From Syncephalastrum monosporum B8922 (Eukaryota; Mucoromycota; Mucoromycetes; Mucorales; Syncephalastraceae), in NCBI GenBank assembly GCA_000697355.1, contig JNEN01001213.1, forward strand, positions 1 through 64,000: DNA of 64,000 bases. Reading direction: 5' to 3'. A program made the translations under genes and the position numbers. Each line of letters starts with the position of its first letter. The stretch's first letter is position 1. Shown here piece after piece: positions 35,683-48,400 of the stretch. Below the pieces are notes generated by a model, which saw only the letters and a program-made list of their open reading frames with translations, did no database searches and was not told where the DNA came from.

Positions 35683-36020
35683 CTATTCCTCGTGGGGTCG
35701 AAGGCCCACCTTTTTCGGGAAGATCAACGGGTGTAATTGTGCCAGATACGTCACGGCCCACCTAATTCAATAGTCATGAGTACAGCAGAACAGAATAGAG
35801 CATACTTTCGACCGGTTTTACATTATGTAGCAGCAGGCAATGGACATTATAATGAGGGTACGAATAACGCTGTTTGGAATGTGAGTGAATTGGGTGCAAG
35901 AGATGGTGGGGGACTAGTTGAGGATTACGTTTGGTTGTCGCCCTTGGGAGTGAGGACGTAGGCAGCAGCGCAAACGGCGGAGAGGACGAGGAAGACCCAA
36001 ATGATATTGTAGCCTGACAT
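35683..36020 (-). CDS. VMA9: V-type ATPase V0 subunit e (Vma9)
   Basis: Three tiny exons, 36020-35929, 35869-35822 and 35761-35683, encode 72 aa, all GT-AG and in phase. Residues 5-27 (IIWVFLVLSAVCAAAYVLTP) and 35-57 are the two membrane spans; the second runs into MWAVTYLAQLHPLIFPKK, matching the conserved MWAxTxLxQLHPL signature of subunit e. The family is 70-80 aa, so the length fits. Subunit e is required for V0 assembly and proton pumping at the vacuole. No single exon is long enough to be seen as an ORF, so simple gene finding would miss it. Confidence 0.93.
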
Positions 36021-37068
36021 CTTGCTTTGGTTTGGTTTGCTTTACTTTGCTATGGTGAAAGAGACAACGCACAAAGAAGGGGTCGAGGAATCCCGCCCGT
36101 GTGTTTCAGCCTCTGGGAGCTGAACATTAACGATTAGAAATTCCGACACTCCATGCCTCGCGTGGATACCGATACTGATACAATGAGTATAAGCAAAAGA
36201 TAAGGGTATGATCTAGACGATCTTTCATCCTTCAGCTGTCTCTGCAATGTAAAAGAAGCTCCTCTACTGCCAGCTATGCATCCGTCATTCTCATTCAGAA
36301 TTTTAAGGTCTTATTTATTCAGGCAGTGCTCTTTACAGTGCCAGAAAACAATAAACGGGTGACTTTACAGATGGTAGAAGGGGTACTCTACAGATGGTAG
36401 AAGGGGTACTCGACTGAACAGGGTGCACATCATATCCATTGTACTATGTCAGCTCTGTGCTAACAATACTCCTTTATATATATCCTCAGTGGATCAAGCA
36501 CATGCGTGCATACCTACTTGTGTATATTTGATACGCACGGACATTTGTGTGTGTGTGTGGTGTAGCCTTATATCTGAATGAACTGCTTTGTCCAGGGGTG
36601 ATACAATGTGAAAGTACGCACTCGAATGATAGTCATCAAGAATAGATATCCATGGAAATCATTAGTGAGAATCAATGTGGGTTTGCAAGATGGTATTTTA
36701 TGAGCAAGTGGAAGAGCGGCCGGGTGGGATTGTCGGATATTGTGGGTGGGTGGGGGGTGGGGCACCAAATCTGGAAATGCTAAGTGGAAATCGGCAGGCA
36801 GACCAAGAAGCTCCCTCTTTTTTGCCTTCAACGCAAGGTAAGCATACAACCCCCGATGTACAGCACACCCCATGACGAGACACCACGCACGACCGATGGA
36901 TGGATGGATGGATCGATGAATGAATGGATACATGGATGTGATGGATGCAATGGATGCAATGGATGCATGGAGCCATGGAGGCTTGGGATACCCTTTTCGA
37001 CGGACATTCGCCATTCGAGATGAAAAGAATCAGACTGTACTCACACCTCATTCCTTGACGTTGACAGT
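36021..37068. other. Divergent promoter region of VMA9 and RPL17, with two small tandem repeats
   Basis: Two exact 23-bp copies, 36366-36388 and 36389-36411, start TACAGATGG and end GGGGTACTC. A GGAT/GGATGC minisatellite occupies about 36895-36970. No gene seen. Confidence 0.6.
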
Positions 37069-37800
37069 ATGGTCAAATACGCTGCTACTCCGGCCAACCC
37101 TGCCAAGGGTAAGCATTCAATGCATACGATTCATAGTCTGGTGGTACTGACCTATGGACATTCAATCAATCTTTAGCTGCTAAGGCCCACGGCTCCTACC
37201 TTCGCGTTCACGTATGTTTCTTCTACTGCTATGGCAACTATCACAGCTATCACAGGCATCCGATGACTGACAGATAAACTACTTTTTTTACAGTTCAAGA
37301 ACACCCACGAGGTCGTGCAGGCCATCAAGGGCATGAAGCTCCAGAAGGCGTACTCGTACCTGAACAACGTGACCGAGCACAAGCAGTGCATTCCCTTCCG
37401 CCACTTCAACGGCGGTGTCGGCCGCACTGCCCAGGCCAAGGAGTTCAAGACCACCCAGGGTCGCTGGCCCGCCAAGTCGGTCAAGTTCGTGACCGACCTC
37501 CTGAAGAACGCCGAGGCCAACGCTGAGGCCAAGGGTCTGAACGTCGAGGATCTCAAGATCACCGCGATCCAGGTCAACCAGGCCCCCAAGCACCGCCGCC
37601 GCACCTACCGTGCCCACGGTCGCATCAACCCCTACATGAGCACGCCCTCGCACATGGAGGTCATCCTCACCGAGGCCTCGGCTATCGTTCCCCGCGCCAA
37701 GAACGCCCCCGTCCTCCGTCTCAACTCGCGCCAGCTCGCCCGCAACGCTCGTCTCTCTGCCATCAAGGCTCACCACAAGAAGGCTGAGGAGAAGAAGTAA
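37069..37800 (+). CDS. RPL17: 60S ribosomal protein L17 (uL22)
   Basis: Three exons, 37069-37108, 37177-37211 and 37294-37800, encode 193 aa. The N-terminus MVKYAATP, then [42 protein letters not shown] and [14 protein letters not shown] are diagnostic of eukaryotic L17. The basic C-terminus ends in KKAEEKK. The protein lines the exit tunnel of the large subunit. Short 5' exons and C-ending, strongly biased codons in exon 3 (for example CGC, AAG and CTC) match high expression, unlike the neighbours. Confidence 0.97.
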
Positions 37801-38010
37801 AAATCACTCAAAAATAAATCCTTCTTTGTACCCTTCCCATCTACCGCCCCTGCTTGTATGTTGCTGCTATATGCTCGGTGACGAGGGAGGACACATTGCC
37901 ATACCGCCGCATGCTTGATACAAGACCAGCCAAAAAAAAAAAAAAGAAGGATGTATTTACACAATGAAAAGCAATAACAGGAAAAAAAAGTCAATCGATC
38001 CACGCAGGAT

Positions 38011-41000
38011 CTAGAGCAGCGATCCTGCACTAGTAGCAGGCGAGGGAATGGTATCTTGCTCATCCTTGGCGATCAGCTTTGTCTTGAGACCCTTCTTTTT
38101 CTTCTTCTTTGTCAGCGCACGCTTGGTCAACTTTTCGTTGTGCGTGCGCTCGGCCACTTCAAAGATCTTGTCGCGCAGTTCTGGATCCACATTGTGTGCC
38201 TTGACAAACGCATCCGCAGACACAGCCGGGCTCTCAAACTACATGATGAGCGAGATAAAATATGAGTCCTTGGATGCTCTCTCCACTGCCTGGATGGCAT
38301 TCTGTCTCTCTGTCTCTCTGTCTCTCTGTCTCTCTCAGTCTCCCTTTACCTCGTAGAGCTCAAGCTGGGCATACTGTGAGTTACTGATTTCCAGCTTCAA
38401 CTGGGCCAGGCGAGCCCCACGCTTGCGCTCCTCGTCGACTTCGGTCTGCGGCACCGGCGAGGCCGCGAACGGCCGGAACGCCTCGTCGAACGGTTTCAGC
38501 ACATCGAGCAGCGTCTCATGCGTGCCGTCCGCCGTGTCACGCGCGCCCATCGACGGCTGCGTGGTGGGTTCGATGGGGTCCCAGGAGAACGTGTCCAGGT
38601 CCTCGAATGCCGGCTTCTTCTCCTCTTCCTTGTCCTTGTCCTTGTTCTTGTCCTCCGCCTCCGCTTCCGCCTCCGCTTCCTTTTTCACATCATGCTCAAC
38701 AGGCGCCATCGACAGCTGGGACATTTCTTGCCACAGCGGGGACTGGAAGGCGCCCGAGCCGCCTTGCTGCGTCATGGCGTCCGACACGTCGACCAGCGGG
38801 CTGTTGTGGGTATCTCTGTCTTTTGGGATCGCTGCCGGGGAGGGTGTCGTGCGCGTCGCGTTCGGTGCGAGTGCGGGTGCGGGTGAGGCGACGGAAGATG
38901 CCTTGATGGCTGTGGGTGCCGTCGTGGTGTCGAAGGGCGTGCTTGCGCGGTCTGACTCGGGTGTGCTGCGTAAAGACGTCGATGTATGGCGGGTCTTTGG
39001 CTTCACAGGCTTGACCGGATCCCAAATGCTCGATTCATCGAAATCAAAGTCGTCACGCGGAGTGGGGTAGGGCTGGGGCTGCTCCTGTTCCTGCTCCTCC
39101 GCCTCGTACTCCTCCTCATACTCCTCCTCGGATGTGCTCGTCCGCGTGGCCCGCTCGGTCCTTGGTGTCGGGATGGCTACTTTGGATGTTTCTTCTTCTT
39201 CTTCTTGCGATGCTGCGACTGCTGGGTGGTGTTCTTCAGCCTCAGCTGCAGCGGCCAGCGCGGCCTCGGTCGTTCTTTGTGCGGTGAACTTGACCCAATC
39301 CGCGTGCGCGAGGCCTTGCTGCGGCTTGGGCTCCAACCGCGTCGGTGTCAGCTTGTGCGCTAAACACATACATCATCAGTACCCATTGGGCTTTCCCTCC
39401 CCCCCCCCACCCTCTTCATCGTCGCCTCTGGTTTACCTTTTGACATGAGCACATCGCGCCTGGATACGACAAATTGGACGCCCTCATCCTCACGGCTCAC
39501 GGTCGAGTCCTCTGAATCAGACAAGTCGTTTCGCACGCGCTGCACACGTCGTCCGCGATGGCCGTTCTGCTGTTGTTGCTGCTGTTGCTGTGGATGCCGC
39601 GATGGAGACGGAGACTGAGCCTGTGTCGCTCGTTCCAGGGAAGGCCATGCTTCGGCGGTCGCGCGGGAGGAAGGCGTTGCGGAAGGATGCGACAGCGCGC
39701 CGGACACGCTATCCCTGGCGCTCTTGTACACACCCGCCGACTCGTCCCAGTACGGCGTGTTGCGCTGGCGCTCGAGCAAGTCGCTCGCAAAGCCCTGCGA
39801 CCGCAAGTCGCTCCACGGCACATACTTGCTGGGCGTGCCCCACCCTTCATTCTCCACCACGTTTACCGTGCCATACGTCTTGCGTGACGGGGGCCGCGCC
39901 GACGGTGGTGGCAGCACGGTCTGTTGCCACTCGTGGGCATGGTTCGCCTCGGTGTCGGGCTGCCATGGCTTCCGCTGGACCGGCTTCTTCGGGGAGGACT
40001 TGGTGGTACTGCTGTGGGCGCTCAGCTTCTTGCTCCAGCTCGGCGTATCGCCCCACTTGGGCGCGTCACCCCATCCGCCGAGCTCCTGGGGCGTTGCTGC
40101 GGCTGACCCTGCTCTCGGCGAGGTTTGGCCGAGCGCGGGCCATTCGTCGGCAGCCACAGTGGGCTGGGGCTCATACTCGGCCGTGGTGGTGGTGGTGGCG
40201 GCATAGCCGTCAGCGTCGTTCATGTGGTAGGTACGCACGCCTGGGGTCGGGGTATACACATCGTCTTCCTCGTCTTCTGCGACCGCTACGTCTTCTTCAA
40301 CTTCGTTCGGGTGGAACCAGGGGGTGGATTCCTCAAAGGCGTCTGTGGGCTGCACCTGATCATTGTCCGCGTAATATGTCTCCTCACTCACGCTCGCGGA
40401 AGGCGGGGTGTCACGTGCCACGGGCACGTACGGATATGCGTCCGGTTTATCGGCGCCGGCGGGGAAGACGGTGTTGGCCTCAATGACGGTCGATGTGGGC
40501 GAGCGCGGCGCGTGCCGAAGGCTGGAGGCGGACCGCATCGCAGGTGTGTTGGGCAGCATATCGATCACCGATGACGTATGGGCATACTGGCTCCAGAGGG
40601 CAGGCGTGGTTGGCCGTGCTTGGAGTTCCTTCAATGCTTCATCCCTCTCGTCTTCCTCCTCGTCTGGCTCGGCCTAATCCATATCTCAGATTAACCCCTG
40701 ATCATACATACACACACACACACTCTCTCTCTTCTTTTCTTGGCTCCTCCGCCCCCTTCCCCACATCTCTTTCTGCTTTCATTTCATTTACCTGAATCGC
40801 TTCCAGAATGGCATCCAATTTCTCTAGGGAAAGACCCAGCTTTCGGGCAAGCAAGAGAACATGACGGCCGGTCAAGTACCTATTTTCGGGGAGACCGGAG
40901 ATGGAAGCTTGCGAGTACGAGTCGAGGTTCGCGATGGCGTCGATCACGGTTTCGTTCAGCACGAGCACGTCGCTCTGCTTTTCCACATTGTACGTCTGGA

Positions 41001-42315
41001 TGACGGTCGTCTTCAGGGCGTCGTAGCCGACGAGGCGAATACTTTGAAGGGTCGAACTGCAGTGGACGCAGAGGTTGTAGATGTCGAAGGCGGAGATCTC
41101 ACCGCAGTGCTCGATGTACAGGTCTTTGAGACGGCCCTGCTGATGCAGCCCGGCCAAGGCCTTGCCGTCAAAGGAAGGCATGTCAACCATGTGGAGGGTG
41201 GTAATTTGATGCGAGGACGAGAGAAAACGGCGGAGGGCTTGGTTTGTCACGCCGCTGCAGCCCTTGAGGCCGAGGACGGCCAGAGACTGACACGACGAGG
41301 CGATGCCGTGGAGGACCGCGTCGGACAGGGCCACGCCCTCCAGAACCAGATCGTGCAGCGGGTGGACGGGCCAACCGTTGTACGGGTCGGTGCCTGGGTC
41401 GCTGTGGGTCATCGTGCCAGCGTCGGCGCGGATGTCGAGGCGGAGGAGATTGGGTCGTGCGTTGAGAGCAGCCGCGACCGCGTTCCTGGAGAGAGACTGC
41501 GCGCCGTCGACGCAGAACTCGGTGAGGTCGGCAAAGCAGTCCAGTATCTTGTGGACGTACGCGTCGTTCAGGCAGGCCGCGTGCGTGAGCGTGAGCCGTT
41601 TGAGGGGCAGGCGGCCGGTGCACAGGCGGTCGACGGCGTATTTGCTCTCGATGGACTCGCTGAGCGGCAGCTGGAGCGACTCGAGCAGCGCACACCGCGA
41701 GACGAGCGTCGTGATGAAATGCATATCAATGGCAAAGTCGCCATCAAGACGCAGCTCTTGGAGGTGGGGGCCGATGCCGTTGAGGGTCAGAGGCCGGTCG
41801 CGGAGGCCGGTCCCGATTACGGTCAGCGCCTCCAGCCGCGCCGTGTTGGCCACCAGCGCTTCCAGGTCGGCCTGGCGCAGGTCCCAGCCGTAGATCTTGA
41901 GGCTCGTCAGCCGCTCGCATTGCTTGACCAGGTGCAGGATCACGCGTGGCTGCGCGAGCACGCTGACATTGGCGATCGCATGCCGTGCGAGGCGGGAGTC
42001 ACGCAACGGCTTGAACACGGTGTCGCAGGCGCCGTCGCGGATGCATAGCGACAGGTGCCGCACTGCCATGCGCGGCGACCGGCTTTTCAGGACGGCACGC
42101 ACAAACTTCTCAAACGCGGCCGGATCGTGGATCGCCGGGGCTTCCCACAACACATTGACGGCCGCTTCGAGCCAACGCGGGTGCACGAGACACATGGCGT
42201 ACCGATCGCGCTGGGTTGGCAGATGCCGGCATATTTGCTCCATGATAGACGTGCGTAGTCCTAGGAATCCTTCGGGTTCATCCCAGTGGAACCCGTCCCA
42301 GCTTGATTCGGGCAT
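38011..42315 (-). CDS. F-box/LRR protein with a very long disordered, Trp-dotted tail
   Basis: Four exons, 42315-40792, 40673-39437, 39359-38350 and 38238-38011, give 1,332 aa with consistent phases. Residues 1-508 are an F-box (LRTSIMEQICRHLPTQRDRYAMCLVHPRWLEAA) followed by LRRs of the Fbl/AMN1 kind (LVLEGVALSDAVLHGIA, LAVLGLKGCSGVTNQALRRFL). From 509 the chain is disordered and acidic/Pro/Ser-rich, with spaced tryptophan motifs: DEWPALG, GGWGDAPKWGDTPSW, NEGWGTPSKYVPW, SIWDPVKPVKPK and FSWDPIEPTTQ. It ends in a Lys-rich segment (TKKKKKKGLKTKL). I do not know this tail from other F-box proteins. The joins are supported by open frames and GT-AG sites, but the union of LRR and tail exons into one transcript is inference; the tail could be a separate gene without a clear own start. 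Confidence 0.72.
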
Positions 42316-42964
42316 GAGTGTGTCTGTACGAGTATGTATATAGCTGAGTGTGTATGTGTACGTGTATGTGTATGGATATGTGTATGCGTGTGTTGTAAAA
42401 ACCCAAAGAAGAAGAGGGCGGGGAGTCCGCCTTGGATGTGAATCAAGAAAAATTTCATTGTCGGTTTCTTGGTTTAACTTTAACGTTTTTTGTTTGTTGT
42501 CCATATCACACTCTATTCTGCTTGTACACCATACCCATTACACTTGGTTTTCGAAACACCCAACTGAATAGTCAGCTCAGTAGCCATGGATCCCCTCACT
42601 TTCTGTCGTTGTATGGCTATGCTTTTGGTTCTTCGCGCAGATGGATACCATTGCAATAAAATATCAACCCCTGAAAGAATACCTCCCTCTGTAACCTCTT
42701 GTACTCTCTGTATTACATAGACCGTACGTCCGCACATACACTCATAAACAAAGAAAAAGAATACCGAAAGGATGCTTTATATTATATGTTTGATGTGCAA
42801 ATACACACACAAAAAAAAAGGAGGAACTGGCGGGGGGTATACGGATGGGACGCATTTGCAAAATAATGCACAAAATGCAGAGAGAGAGAGAGAGAGAGAG
42901 CGTATGTGTGTGTGTGTGTGTGTGTGCAAACGTACGACTGTGTAAGGTAGAGCGCCCTTTTTCT

Positions 42965-43207
42965 CTAGTTCTGCGTATCAGTATGCTCCGGGCCACCGCA
43001 GCAGTTACTAAAGAAGCTGAAATTCTGGATAGGAAGGCTGTGGCACTCGTTGCTGCTTGTTTCGGCATCGCCATAGTAGGTCTTGCAGCAGTAGTACGTG
43101 CGGTCGTCGTCGTCGCACTTGTAAATGGGGCCATCCGAGTCGCTTGCCAAGGCTGGGGTCATCAGGACGGCGATCAGGCCAAGCAGAAGGGTGGATTTAT
43201 AGAGCAT
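42965..43207 (-). CDS. Small secreted cysteine-rich protein
   Basis: An intronless 80-aa frame. Residues 1-22 form a signal peptide (LLLGLIAVLMTPALA, cleavage expected after ALA). The mature part is acidic and aromatic with six cysteines in the order C-x7-CC-x13-C-x13-CC. Hydrophobins have eight cysteines with a different spacing, so this is not one. A TATA box 58 nt upstream fits a strongly regulated, compact gene. Function unknown; effector-like, antimicrobial or cell-wall roles are all possible. Confidence 0.65.
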   Translation of the reverse strand: MLYKSTLLLGLIAVLMTPALASDSDGPIYKCDDDDRTYYCCKTYYGDAETSSNECHSLPIQNFSFFSNCCGGPEHTDTQN

Positions 43208-43264
43208 GATAAAAAGTTATGTAAAGGATTCCAGATCTACTGGGCCGTGTCTATCACCCGTCCC

Positions 43265-43272
43265 TTTTTATA
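43265..43272 (-). promoter_or_regulatory. TATA box of the secreted Cys-rich protein gene
   Basis: TATAAAAA on the minus strand, 58 nt before the ATG at 43207; one of the few canonical TATA elements in the window. Confidence 0.55.
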
Positions 43273-44974
43273 ATGTGCGCATAGGTGGCGTCCCTTAGAA
43301 CGGGAGATAGAGAGAGAGAAGGAGAGGCGCATGCTTTCTTCTTTTGTTCCTTAAAAGATAGGAGCCAAAGAGAAAAAAAAGAAAAGATATGCGTCAGGGC
43401 AAAAAAAAAAAAAAGAAAAGAAAAAAAGGACGCGTCTTTGTTGTTGGCGAAACGCCATGGAAAGCAACTCAGCGACACCAAAAAGACGTTGGCCTCAGAA
43501 GCACGCTCGTTCCCCCTTTCCTTTCCCTTTGCCATATTAGCTATTCACTTCCGATAGGGCCAACTCGATTCAACGTCTTCTATTAGTACAGGATCTTGAC
43601 GCCCCCCTCCCCATCGTCCCATGGTCAAGCTCGGAATAATACTTCTGTTTTTGCTGCCGTACTGTACCGAGTTGAATGCTCAAGGTTTCCAAGTAGGATG
43701 AAATGAACATCAACAGCACTGTCTACGATCTACACTTGAGAGACGTTATACCGTACTTTCTTCTTGAAACCCCTCTTTTCGCGGACTCTGGGAGAGGGCA
43801 TTCACCGACAAAAGGGAGGACGAGGTCGTCATATGCAAGTCGTCAAAAGGAAATTTAAATTGCGCAAGATGGTGTTGACTGCGGGCGAGTTGCATATCCC
43901 TTTTTTAACCTTGTGTATGTATATGTGGATAGAGAGAGAACTTGTCAATTCTCGGTCTAAACGTACACATACGGGGTACATACTACAAGACTTCCATGAT
44001 AGCCATTCTCTATTCTATCTCTTGGCATTTCACTCAAATAAGCTCCTGAGATGACGGACGTAATACCATACATGCACATACACACATGCATATGCAATTA
44101 TGATCTGTCATTGAACGTTAAATAAAATGGTATGCATGTCATGTCAAAGTCGGCTGAATGAACAGAAAAGCCAAACAAAAAAGGAATCCCCTTGAATTCC
44201 CATATTAAGTGATGTCATGGCCGTGCCTGTGTCTGTATGTACTGTACATACTGTGCTGTATACAGCGCTGTACATGTGGCTCTGAGGATCTTTGTCTCTC
44301 ATCAAAACCCCTTAGTGACAGACAGACAGCACCCTTTCTGCTGTGTCGACCCCGCAAGAAACAATAAACTCATCCCTATTGTAGATATGAAACGAGCTCA
44401 GTATCATGTTTGGCCTTCATGAAGAAACCACTGACTAATAATACCTTGGCCTTTGGATTTGTATGATCTGCCTTCAGTATGTATACTCCGTGCTGCCACT
44501 GCGTCTTCCAGGTGTAGACGATACAGTCGAGTACCTTTTCTTTTCTCGCGCTTCTACTTCGTAAGTATGTATGTACACAAATATATGACAAAGGATATAT
44601 TAAAATTATAATTTGGCGTATGTGGCGTACGTGGCGTTGCGGCGAGTGGGTGCCATTCTACGAAGGTGCTCGCGCGAGGACACTCATCGAGATTTCATGG
44701 AGACAGCTGCTCTTGATTGTCGTATTGTCATACCCGAAAAGTATAAAGTGACCACAAATGCGTGTCGTGGACGCTCGAGTCATATTGTGAAAAATTGAAC
44801 TTCATGTTGGTTGATGAGTGGTGGGACGTCATATCGCACAAAGTTTATCCATGCGGCTTATGCTATCGGTGCAGAGCAAGTCGTGTTATCTCCTTGACCA
44901 ATGTTTTTTCACGCTGTATATTGTAGCGCTTCTAAGAACGTATCTTGCAAGCCGTCAATACTCCATTCCAATCC
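43273..44974. other. Gene-poor intergenic stretch
   Basis: No supported gene. At 43621 a 25-codon + frame starts MVKLGIILLFLLPYCTELNA, which looks like a signal peptide and is followed by a possible gtagga donor, but I found no convincing second exon. Confidence 0.4.
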
Positions 44975-45055
44975 ATTACGTCCCAAGGGATTGAACCAGG
45001 GATATGGTACCTGAGTACACTTGCCTACACAGCATGCGCCTAAGGCCAATGGAGT
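44975..45055 (-). other. tRNA-like sequence with Pol III A and B boxes (tRNA relic or SINE head)
   Basis: On the minus strand an A-box-like TGGCCTTAGGC starts at 45048 and a perfect B box GGTTCAATCCC at 44997, 51 nt apart, a spacing compatible with tRNA genes. The sequence does not fold into good acceptor and T-stems, so a functional tRNA is unlikely. A decayed tRNA or the head of a tRNA-derived SINE is more plausible. Confidence 0.4.
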
Positions 45056-45499
45056 TGCTATCCAGTTCATTGCGTGTGTGCGTGTAAAAAAAGCTATCCA
45101 AGCATATATTCTCAGGTTCTCTATCTCAGATAGTGTTTACGATGCTTGGTAATTGAGCATCCATGCAAAGTACCATATCAGAGTTAGTACATTTGGCTAA
45201 GACGGTAGAAAAATAGAATGGAGATTCATTCTTCTTTTCATCCAAACAGCAGATATGGAGGGCACATTTATTTCTAATGGAGCTCATACGTACAGTACAT
45301 AGAGAGCTGCTTCCCAGAGGACTGTGACACTAATAGAGTCTATCTATCCGTGAATCAAATTTCGCGTTTGCGAGGTTGTCTCACTTTCATCACACCGCCC
45401 GGATTTGGCAATGAACAGTCACTGCATGAGCAAAATGCCAAAAAGTCGCCCAGCAAAGCGCTGCCTTCTACATATACTCTCTATACTCCCCATTCTTTA

Positions 45500-48400
45500 A
45501 TGCGCAGTCTCGCTCTCCTGACACACGCATGCACGACGATCGCACCCTCCCCGTGGGGATCCCGGGCTAAAATAGCCTGCAACCCTGAAACCGGCACTGT
45601 CTTTGTCGCTTATGAAGACACCACCGCGATCGTCCACGTCGCCGCGTCCGGGTTGGCACCCGACGACCCGTTTGCCTTTGTCGAGATTGGTCAATTCCCG
45701 ATCGAGACAACGCCACACGACGAGGACCAGCTCGTCGACTTTACTTTCCTGTCGGACCAGCAGGTCGCGTGTCTTTCCACGCGCGCAGGCGAGATCGTCT
45801 TGATCAGCCTCGAGAAATACCAAAACGGCGACGAGCCCGTAAGTTTGCGTCGGATATGAACTCGGTCAGTACATCAGCGACTGACCGCGCGCAACGCATG
45901 TTTGGATAGACCGAAGTCATTGGTAATGTGGAGTCGGGTATCTTGGCCATGGCATGGAGCCCCGATCAAGATTTGGTCATTATCATCACAGGTATAGCGA
46001 TATAAAAGAAAACCAGGGAAACTTTTATATTTACCAGATTGACCAGGTGAAAAGAATGTCTTGGAAATGACCCAGGACTTTGAGACCATCACTGAGTTCC
46101 CGATGCATGTTGAGGACGAGGGTGAAGGTATGTCTCTTTCCGACCTAGAAGGAAACAAAAAAAACTCATAGAACGGTAGGCGTGCAACACAGTGTGGGAT
46201 GGGGCCGCAAGGAGACCCAATTCCATGGCTCAGCTGGAAAACAAGCCGCGCTCGCCAAGGTCGATACGAGTAAATTCACAACCTCGGAGGATGACGATCG
46301 ACGACCACGGATCGCTTGGCGAGGCGATGGCAGTTACTTTACGTGTTCGGACTTGGATCCTCAGAAAGGTGTGTGTATGCGGGTGTATAGATACAGATAC
46401 AAGGATGCTAAGTGGTCTTAGATGCTCGCGTTATCCGCATTTACAACCGCGAGGGTACGCTGCAAAACACAAGCGAGCCCGTCGATAAGCTGGAACATGT
46501 TTTGGACTGGAGGTAAGAAAAAAAATGCCTGGATCATGATGTGGGAGAAGAAGTAAAATATTCACCTGGAAATAGGCCCTCTGGTAACCTGATTGTGTCG
46601 AGCCAGCGTCTGCCCCACAGACATAATATTGTGTTTATTGAACGAAACGGTCTGCGACACGGCGAATTCACCCTGCGTGGTGTCACAGACGATCACAAGC
46701 TGCTGGAGGTATCCTGGAACGCGGATTCCACTGTGCTGGCCGTTTGGCTAGAGACGCGCACTGACACGGGCAAGTCGATGAAAACACGTAAGTCATTCTC
46801 ATTTCACACGCATGCCAATTGTTTCCTCTTTCTGACCTGGATCCTCTAGTGCAACTGTGGACTTCCAACAACTACCACTGGTATCTGAAACAACACATCG
46901 TCTGCCATGACGACGATATCAACGGTTTTCAATGGGACGCTGAGGTGCCTTTGCGCCTTCACCTGACCACGCGCTGTAAGTGACGAAAGGGATGGTTCAT
47001 GGGTGTTTACTCATTTATACAAAAGCTGGAAAATACCACCAATACGGATTTGCTTGGGACGTCCTGACAAGCACATCGCTTTCTGAGCAGAACGCTTCGT
47101 ATGTCGCTGTCATTGATGGAAGTAAGTTCATGGAGTAAGTTGTGGACGATACACATCTCACCGCCCGCCTGACAACTAGGCTTGATTCGTTTGACGCCCT
47201 TTCTGTATCAAAATGTGCCACCGCCCATGTGCGCGCTGGAACTGGCCGTGGAGGGTGAAGCGCAGCAAGTCGCCTTTGGGCCCCACCCCGCAGGCACACA
47301 GCTGGCTGTGGCCACCAACGACGCGATCACCTTCTTCGAGCTTCCTCCTCGCGGCCACGGCGCGACCCAGACGCTGATGAAACTCAGTATGGCAGACATG
47401 TACGTACCTTAGTCCCTGGTTGGCGGGATCATCACTCATGCATCATTCTTCACTTTTTTCTTAGCTTCACGGCCACAGGTGCGGACACGACTTTGAGACA
47501 GATGCAGTGGATTGCGCAAGATCGCCTAGCCTTCTTGCAGTACAGCCCTGGTGCAGAGACGGATGTGCTATTTATTCTTTCCGTTACTTCTGAGTCGGTG
47601 ACCGTCTCTGCGAGCTGCCTTATCGAAAACGCGGGTCGTCTTTATTACAATGCGCACACCCAAGACTTCTTAGTCGAAACTGCTGCGGGCGCCCTTCTCG
47701 AGGGTAGGTTACAGATCTGAAAAAAGGGACCTGACTGATGGCTGATACTCTATTTTAGTTCAATTTGACGCGAGCACGGACAATTTGCGTACAACCAGCA
47801 AAGGCAGCTTCCCTGAGTTTTGTCCCTGGATAGCTACCGCCCGTGTGGGCCGATCTGAGCCCCTCACAGTAAGTTCTTGCGTTGACAGATGCGCATACGC
47901 AGAATAACGAAAGTGCTCACAATGTGTCGTAGCCTGTCACCATTGGTTTGACGGAGCGAAGCAAACTGTACGCCAACGACCGGCTCCTGTCCTCCAACTG
48001 CACATCCTTCTTCCTTCGTTCTGATTGGCTTGTCTTTACCACGACCTCGCACACAGCCCGCTTCATTCCCTTGGATGTTGATTTTGAGGGTAAACAGATA
48101 TCTTCCACAGTTTTTCCTTTCAATACCTTTCTCCTTTCTCACTGTCCATTGGATTAGATTTTAAGCTTTCTGATAACGAACCCGATGCACACGACGAGTC
48201 ACATCGACGCGTCGAACGCGGCTCACGTATCGTTTTGGCTGCCCAAGGAAAGCCTTCGCTAGTACTTCAGGTAAGTCTAAAGGATAAAGGGGGGGGGCAT
48301 TCTTCAGAAAGAGATAGCGAGATTGAGACAGTGTTTTTCTTAGATGCCTCGAGGAAACCTCGAGACCATTGCGCCGCGAGCGTTTGTGCTGGCACAAATC

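Noticed and set aside
40861..42048. A 395-codon plus-strand open frame
   Set aside because: It is the antisense shadow of the GC-rich F-box/LRR exon; the minus-strand frame has clear LRR periodicity.
42965..43207. Hydrophobin
   Set aside because: Only six cysteines, and the spacing does not match the eight-Cys hydrophobin pattern.
44975..45055. Functional tRNA gene
   Set aside because: A and B boxes are present but acceptor and T-stems do not pair well, so it is listed only as tRNA-like.
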